Notes under the pieces: model-generated
The model's database searches: none
What the model was told of the DNA's origin: nothing
What the model saw: the letters and a program-made list of their open reading frames with translations, nothing else
Shown: in pieces, positions 24,759 to 28,468 of the stretch
How positions within the stretch are numbered: position 1 is the stretch's first letter
How the letters are laid out: every line of letters starts with the position of its first letter
From: a virus
Virus record (IMG/VR): IMGVR_UViG_3300025131_007035
Coordinates: 1 to 28,468 of that record
Direction: 5' to 3' (one strand)
Length of the DNA: 28,468 nucleotides
Translations under genes and position numbers: made by a program

Positions 24759-25385
24759 ATGAAAATACCTAAAAACAAGATTAGATCAATTATAAGAGAG
24801 GAGATTGAAGTCCTTAGCATAACTAATAAGGGCCAGTTTGCATATCTTATGCAGCTTATTATGGATAAGCCTAGCGAAGCTGTATCTGCAGATGTAGTTG
24901 AACCCATCAGGGGAAAGATGATACTGAGAAAGGGACAGTCTTTTAGTGATATTACACCTGAGGGATCTTACTATCTGCTGAAGCATTATAATATTGATGT
25001 AAAGAACACCCCTTCTATCGGAAGAACAAGCAGGCTGACCTCGCCATCTTCGACGAGAACTGAGCCTTCTAGAGCACGGTCTTCGACCTACTCTCCTGGT
25101 CTCGACGATGTTGAATCAGTTGCAAGCTCTCTTATGGGGCATGTTAGAGGTGGGTCTTCTCCGCTAAGATCATCAATAGAAAAAATATCTGCAGACCCAA
25201 GTAGAAATGAAATTGCTGTCTATCTTAGGGATCCAAAAACCAGGGGTACTACAGATCAGGAAATTGCTTGTGCAATTCGATACCTTCTCGATAACAAGGT
25301 TATGCCTACTAGTAGGTATATCATTAATCCGTGTGGATATAAAGACAAAGCTACAAAAGATCTGATGATGATCGTAAAGTTGTAG
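24759..25385 (+). CDS. Unknown protein with an N-terminal 'IRSIIREE' peptide and a Ser/Arg-rich linker
   Basis: 208 residues from ATG 24759 (GAG eight bases upstream); an in-frame GTG at 24753 would add two residues but leaves no room for a binding site. Residues 1-18 form a basic-to-acidic amphipathic helix, MKIPKNKIRSIIREEIEV, closely like peptides in the large protein at 26045. Residues about 20-85 are a small helical domain (QFAYLMQLIM, then GSYYLLKHYNI). Residues 85-135 are a Ser/Thr/Arg/Pro-rich linker. The rest is a second compact domain with EIAVYLRDPKTRGTTDQEIA and a C-terminal YIINPCGYKD. It lies between the polymerase and the HD hydrolase with small gaps, so it is probably co-expressed with them. 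I do not recognise a family and see no catalytic motif. Confidence 0.75.
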   Translation: MKIPKNKIRSIIREEIEVLSITNKGQFAYLMQLIMDKPSEAVSADVVEPIRGKMILRKGQSFSDITPEGSYYLLKHYNIDVKNTPSIGRTSRLTSPSSTRTEPSRARSSTYSPGLDDVESVASSLMGHVRGGSSPLRSSIEKISADPSRNEIAVYLRDPKTRGTTDQEIACAIRYLLDNKVMPTSRYIINPCGYKDKATKDLMMIVKL

Positions 25386-25418
25386 TGTACATCTCTCTTA
25401 AATAGAATAGACTTTTAT

Positions 25419-25424
25419 AAGAGG
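25419..25424 (+). promoter_or_regulatory. Ribosome binding site deciding ATG 25430
   Basis: AAGAGG five bases before ATG 25430. The in-frame GTG at 25424 overlaps this site, so the ATG is preferred. Confidence 0.55.
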
Positions 25425-25429
25425 TGCTT

Positions 25430-26023
25430 ATGAATATAAAGCTATCATTAGATGAAATTGAGAATAACTGGAGTGTGTTTGAAAAGCTTTGTGGAAGGCT
25501 TTCTGATCATAATTTAAATCACATGCTAGAATCTCTGGGAGAAAGACTTTCAACATGTCCAGCGTCTGCGAGACTTGATCAGTACAATGCTCATCCCGGA
25601 GGCTTAATTCAACACTCACTTGATGTAACCTCAGCCATGAGAAAGATAAATGAATCACACGATCTTGGGCTGAAGACATCTTCTATATTAAAGGTAGGAC
25701 TTTTACACGATATAGGAAAAGTGGGATCAGTTGAAAGAGATCACTTTATTTCACAGGACTCTGACTGGCACAGAGAAAAATTAGGACAGATGTTTAAATT
25801 TAATGATGAACTCAATAGAATGTCCACTTCTCACAGATCCCTCTACCTGCTTCAGTCGTTTGGTGTGACAATGTCATCTGATGAGTGGATATCAGTTCAG
25901 CTTGCTGCAGGCTCACATTTTGAAGAAAATAGATTTTACGTTGGGCATGAGCCTACACTAGCCCTTGCTTTGCAAAATGCTAAATCAATGGTAATTCACA
26001 AGTTCAAAATTAGCAATAGCTAG
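25430..26023 (+). CDS. HD-domain phosphohydrolase
   Basis: 197 residues from ATG 25430. The core motif set is present: NAHPGGLIQHSLDV (53-66) with the first metal His at 62, then VGLLHDIGKVG (89-99) with the HD pair H93-D94 and the usual IGK. A later His (SHFEE, about 163-167) is a candidate additional ligand. The 'N-A-x-x-G-G-L-x-x-H-S-L' arrangement is the form found in phage and YhaM-like HD proteins. HD proteins hydrolyse phosphomonoesters or phosphodiesters of nucleotides; the substrate here (dNTP, cyclic nucleotide, nucleic acid end) cannot be told. It follows the polymerase and the linker-rich protein on the same strand, so a role in nucleotide metabolism or in replication beside that polymerase is plausible. 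No membrane or sensor domain is attached. Confidence 0.85.
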   Translation: MNIKLSLDEIENNWSVFEKLCGRLSDHNLNHMLESLGERLSTCPASARLDQYNAHPGGLIQHSLDVTSAMRKINESHDLGLKTSSILKVGLLHDIGKVGSVERDHFISQDSDWHREKLGQMFKFNDELNRMSTSHRSLYLLQSFGVTMSSDEWISVQLAAGSHFEENRFYVGHEPTLALALQNAKSMVIHKFKISNS

Positions 26024-26031
26024 TTGATCTG

Positions 26032-26039
26032 AATATTTA
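26032..26039 (+). promoter_or_regulatory. Promoter-like AATATTTA motif directly before GTG 26045
   Basis: AATATTTA, one base off TATATTTA, ends five bases before GTG 26045. If it acts like a -10 element the transcript would begin at or next to the start codon. No Shine-Dalgarno is visible. Confidence 0.4.
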
Positions 26040-26044
26040 ATAAT

Positions 26045-28348
26045 GTGAAAGGTAAGGGCGAGAGTAAGTCTGGATACTATTCCAGTCACGGCGTTATGGT
26101 CCCAATGGGGCCTGCTTTTGATTCTGATGGTTCTAAGTATCTAGGGAGACCCAGAAGACCAAGATACTCAGGAAGCTCAGGGTCTCCATCCATGCATGCT
26201 GACAGCGGATTTTCATCCACTGATGGCCTTGGCAGGGTTAATAAAGGATATGACCAGGATGTTGAGATGCCCCCGATGTTTCCTGAACAGGAAGATGAAT
26301 ATGCTGATGACGAGGACTTGCTGAATATTTCCCTGAGAACTAGAAAGCTTCCAGTATATTCAATTGGAGTTCATCCAAATTCAGGAAAGAGGGGGATTAA
26401 AAACCTTAGTGAGGGCTTTCTTCCATCCGTTATTGGAGATTTCTTTAAGAGCTTAGGGTTGTCAGCACCCGGTATAGATGTCTTAATAGGAAAGATGATT
26501 CTCGATAGAGAGGCAGAAAGCGGAAGAGTTGCAATTGAGAATATGTGTGACTTAGTTGGAATTAGTTCAAATGATCTTGGTGCATCCCTTATAGATCCCA
26601 GCGATGGTCCGATGATAACAATTATCCAGAGAATATGCTCCATGGACGATCAACAGCGGTTAGATGCGAGAGATCTGTTTAGAGAGTTTCTTAAATCTCT
26701 CAAGGATGCAATTGTAACATTGGTTCAGGCATACGATTCACTCGTGGTACTCGGGCTAGGTCAGCTTGGACCACAAGCTGCAACTCCTGAAGAAATTGCA
26801 ACTGTTCCTGCTGTAAACTTTATGTCAGGTATTACAGGATTCTTTACTAGATCACTCCCAGTTGAAAGACTTGTGTTCAGCCTGTCTTCAAATCTTGCTA
26901 GAATGTTTGTAAACGTGATTGAGATATCAGATACACTAGAAGCTGTATCACCCGAATACAAAGAAGCAATTTCTAGACTTGATAGTGGATTCGGACCTGT
27001 ATTTTCTGCAATTAGATCTAGCCCAGCACTTTCTCTTTCGAGGCTTGGCACCCTATACGCAGGCCTAAGTGGTGAGAAAACTCTCTGTCTTGCGCAAGAA
27101 CTTCCAAAGACAGTTGAGGCTGAAGATGAAATTGTTGAAGATGTTCCCGTAGAACCTGAGATTGCTGACCCATCTAGAGAAGAAATATCGGACAGGGAGC
27201 TCGGTGCAGCAGCCGCTGGCGTTACAATGCTTTCAGATCAAGAAGATCTTGGATTTCCAGAAGCTGCAGGGTGTGCATGTCCAATTTCTGAATCAAGATT
27301 TAGATTGCTTGAGAATAGATATAATAAATCAATAAGGAGTCTTGGAATGTCCGAGTCAACGTTAAGAATATTTGTAGAAGAGATAGTCAAAGAAGCAAAG
27401 AGAAAGAGTGATGAGAGCTCTGTTCAAGACAGTCCTAGTAGATATGGTGGACAAGGCTATCTTCCACACCCGGGAATGGCTTATGGGCAGAGATATCTTC
27501 CTGCAAGTGAGGAAGACGAGGAGGAATTTCTATCTGACGAAGAAGAAAGGCTTCATGCAGGAGATGATTTTGCAGTTAGCTACAGGGCAGATGATGGTTA
27601 TTCAGCATGGCAAGCAAGACCAGAAAGCTTAAGTGAAAGAGAAATAAGGGCTATAATTAAACAAGAGCTAAATGAGTCACTTTCTGACATTATGCCTGAC
27701 AGACTTAAGAAGGGAATTGCAACAGCAGGAATAGCCGGAACCTTGGGAATTCCTATGGTCTCTGGAATGGGTGCACTATCAGTAGCTGGTGATGTGATGA
27801 TGTCTTCACCAGAGAGCACAATGCAGGAAATCTTAGATGACATGGAGCCCGAGGATAGACTCAAAAAGGCTACAGATGTCCTAAAGGGGACAGATGATCA
27901 AGTTAACAGCCTTCCCAATGATTTAAAGAAAGCTGCTTATCAAGTTGCATCTGACTATCTAGACTCTCAGCAGGCTCAAGATGACCTCTCGATTCCTGAT
28001 AGCGGACAACAGTCGGATATCTCTATGGTTCAAACACAGCCAATGGAATCCTACTATGAAGGAAAAAAGATAACAAGATCTCAACTTCGAAGAATTATTA
28101 AAGAGGAAGAGAGAAAACTTTTACAGAATGATGATTCTAAAAAAAAAGATGAAGAAAAAGACGATTTAGACGAATTCAGTGTCTCAGCGGGAGTCGCAGG
28201 TGTAGTGACCCCTCTTGGAACAGGTCCTGACGGCGGAAAAGGAAATGATGGCGGTGCCAGAGAGAGGTCTATTCATGCCAATGAGCGAGGATACGGAGGA
28301 GGAAAAAGATCAGGATCTTGGATGACCTATCCCATAAAGGGATATTAA
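26045..28348 (+). CDS. Large acidic multi-domain protein of unknown function with repeated 'IIKEE' helices
   Basis: 767 residues if GTG 26045 is used; it lacks a binding site, and ATG 26096 (MVPMGPAFDSD) is the alternative. Residues 1-100 are Gly/Ser/Arg-rich then acidic, probably disordered. Residues about 105-350 form a helical domain (LPSVIGDFFKSLGLSAPGID, LFREFLKSLKDAIVTLVQAY). Residues 355-400 are Glu/Asp-rich. Three similar amphipathic helices follow: STLRIFVEEIVKEAK (438-452), SLSEREIRAIIKQELNESL (528-546) and KKITRSQLRRIIKEEERKLL (674-693). A Gly/Ala hydrophobic stretch lies at about 557-587 (ATAGIAGTLGIPMVSGMGAL). The last 50 residues are Gly-rich, ending WMTYPIKGY. It could be an internal virion protein, a scaffold-like protein or an adaptor. 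I do not recognise a family. Confidence 0.75.
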   Translation: MKGKGESKSGYYSSHGVMVPMGPAFDSDGSKYLGRPRRPRYSGSSGSPSMHADSGFSSTDGLGRVNKGYDQDVEMPPMFPEQEDEYADDEDLLNISLRTRKLPVYSIGVHPNSGKRGIKNLSEGFLPSVIGDFFKSLGLSAPGIDVLIGKMILDREAESGRVAIENMCDLVGISSNDLGASLIDPSDGPMITIIQRICSMDDQQRLDARDLFREFLKSLKDAIVTLVQAYDSLVVLGLGQLGPQAATPEEIATVPAVNFMSGITGFFTRSLPVERLVFSLSSNLARMFVNVIEISDTLEAVSPEYKEAISRLDSGFGPVFSAIRSSPALSLSRLGTLYAGLSGEKTLCLAQELPKTVEAEDEIVEDVPVEPEIADPSREEISDRELGAAAAGVTMLSDQEDLGFPEAAGCACPISESRFRLLENRYNKSIRSLGMSESTLRIFVEEIVKEAKRKSDESSVQDSPSRYGGQGYLPHPGMAYGQRYLPASEEDEEEFLSDEEERLHAGDDFAVSYRADDGYSAWQARPESLSEREIRAIIKQELNESLSDIMPDRLKKGIATAGIAGTLGIPMVSGMGALSVAGDVMMSSPESTMQEILDDMEPEDRLKKATDVLKGTDDQVNSLPNDLKKAAYQVASDYLDSQQAQDDLSIPDSGQQSDISMVQTQPMESYYEGKKITRSQLRRIIKEEERKLLQNDDSKKKDEEKDDLDEFSVSAGVAGVVTPLGTGPDGGKGNDGGARERSIHANERGYGGGKRSGSWMTYPIKGY

Positions 28349-28374
28349 TTTTTGAACAAACTCTTATTTGACTG

Positions 28375-28382
28375 TATCTTTA
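28375..28382 (+). promoter_or_regulatory. Promoter-like TATCTTTA motif in the last intergenic gap
   Basis: TATCTTTA, one base off TATATTTA, 68 bases before ATG 28451 and immediately before a hairpin (28385-28406). The arrangement suggests a transcript that starts near or within that hairpin. Confidence 0.35.
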
Positions 28383-28384
28383 AA

Positions 28385-28406
28385 TTGTGATACTAATTTA
28401 TCACAA
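28385..28406 (+). repeat. Perfect inverted repeat (hairpin) in a gene leader
   Basis: TTGTGATA (28385-28392) and TATCACAA (28399-28406) are perfect complements around CTAATT. There is no T tract behind it, so it is not a good terminator. It could be a 5' mRNA stem-loop or an operator for the gene at 28451. Confidence 0.6.
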
Positions 28407-28439
28407 AGAGATATTGCCAATTTACCATTTTGAAAATTT

Positions 28440-28445
28440 AGGAGG
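28440..28445 (+). promoter_or_regulatory. Strong ribosome binding site for the last gene
   Basis: Full AGGAGG five bases before ATG 28451, the strongest Shine-Dalgarno I noticed in the window. It suggests a highly translated product. Confidence 0.75.
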
Positions 28446-28450
28446 TTATC

Positions 28451-28468
28451 ATGGCATTTGATAGAGAA
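28451..28468 (+). CDS. Start of a gene cut by the window edge
   Basis: ATG 28451 opens a frame, MAFDRE, that runs off the window. The AGGAGG five bases upstream and the preceding 102-base leader with promoter-like motif and hairpin make it a real start. Six residues are too few for a family call; the strong initiation signal would suit an abundant virion protein. Confidence 0.6.

Noticed and set aside
25301-25320. Imperfect 20-base palindrome around CCTACTAGTAGG
   Set aside because: It lies inside the coding sequence of the linker protein, has no T tract and no repeat elsewhere that I saw. Chance, or at most a weak mRNA hairpin.

Overview
The window is a stretch of a tailed-phage genome with a contractile tail (myovirus), distantly related to T4. 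Every supported gene is on the + strand, spacing is tight, many starts are GTG, and base composition is AT-leaning. The neck-to-baseplate order (gp13-like, gp14-like, gp15-like, sheath, tube, gp26-like assembly protein, tape measure, baseplate genes) is that of a T4-type or general myophage tail module. I saw no tRNA, rRNA, insertion sequence, integrase, CRISPR array or host gene. The host cannot be read from the sequence. The 'R-x-I-I-K-E-E' peptides and gene content remind me of uncultured marine myophages, but that is only an impression.

Layout. 1-418: 3' end of a beta-rich, probably head-associated protein, followed by an intrinsic terminator. 529-1761: a tubulin/FtsZ-like protein. 1900-4978: three neck and tail-completion genes. 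5038-11327: two very large, tandem, paralogous tail sheath genes. 11382-11873: tail tube, followed by a near-perfect palindrome. 11975-13049: a gp26-family (T4_baseplate) gene that apparently continues by a +1 (or -2) frameshift at a run of seven T into a second frame. 13092-15218: probable tape measure. 15228-23491: a small acidic protein, a 1179-residue tube-cap or hub-like protein, a small LysM-like protein, and a 1390-residue hub-like protein. 23523-28348: a non-structural-looking cassette of a compact family A DNA polymerase, a linker-rich unknown protein, an HD phosphohydrolase and a large acidic unknown protein. A new gene begins at 28451 and runs off the window.

How it fits together. 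Sheath, tube, tape measure, neck and baseplate genes build the contractile tail. An octamer TATATTTA, or a close variant, precedes most transcription-unit heads (about 505, 1838, 8235, 11344, 11942, 13064, 23512, 26032, 28375) and is a good candidate for this phage's late promoter element, analogous to but different from T4 TATAAATA. The observations most worth following are: the tubulin-like protein whose T7 loop lacks both FtsZ catalytic aspartates; the recoding site in the assembly-chaperone position; the duplicated oversized sheath; the compact polymerase with unusual motif B and C residues; and a repeated amphipathic peptide shared by two proteins of the last cassette. No stretch longer than 300 bases lacks a gene.
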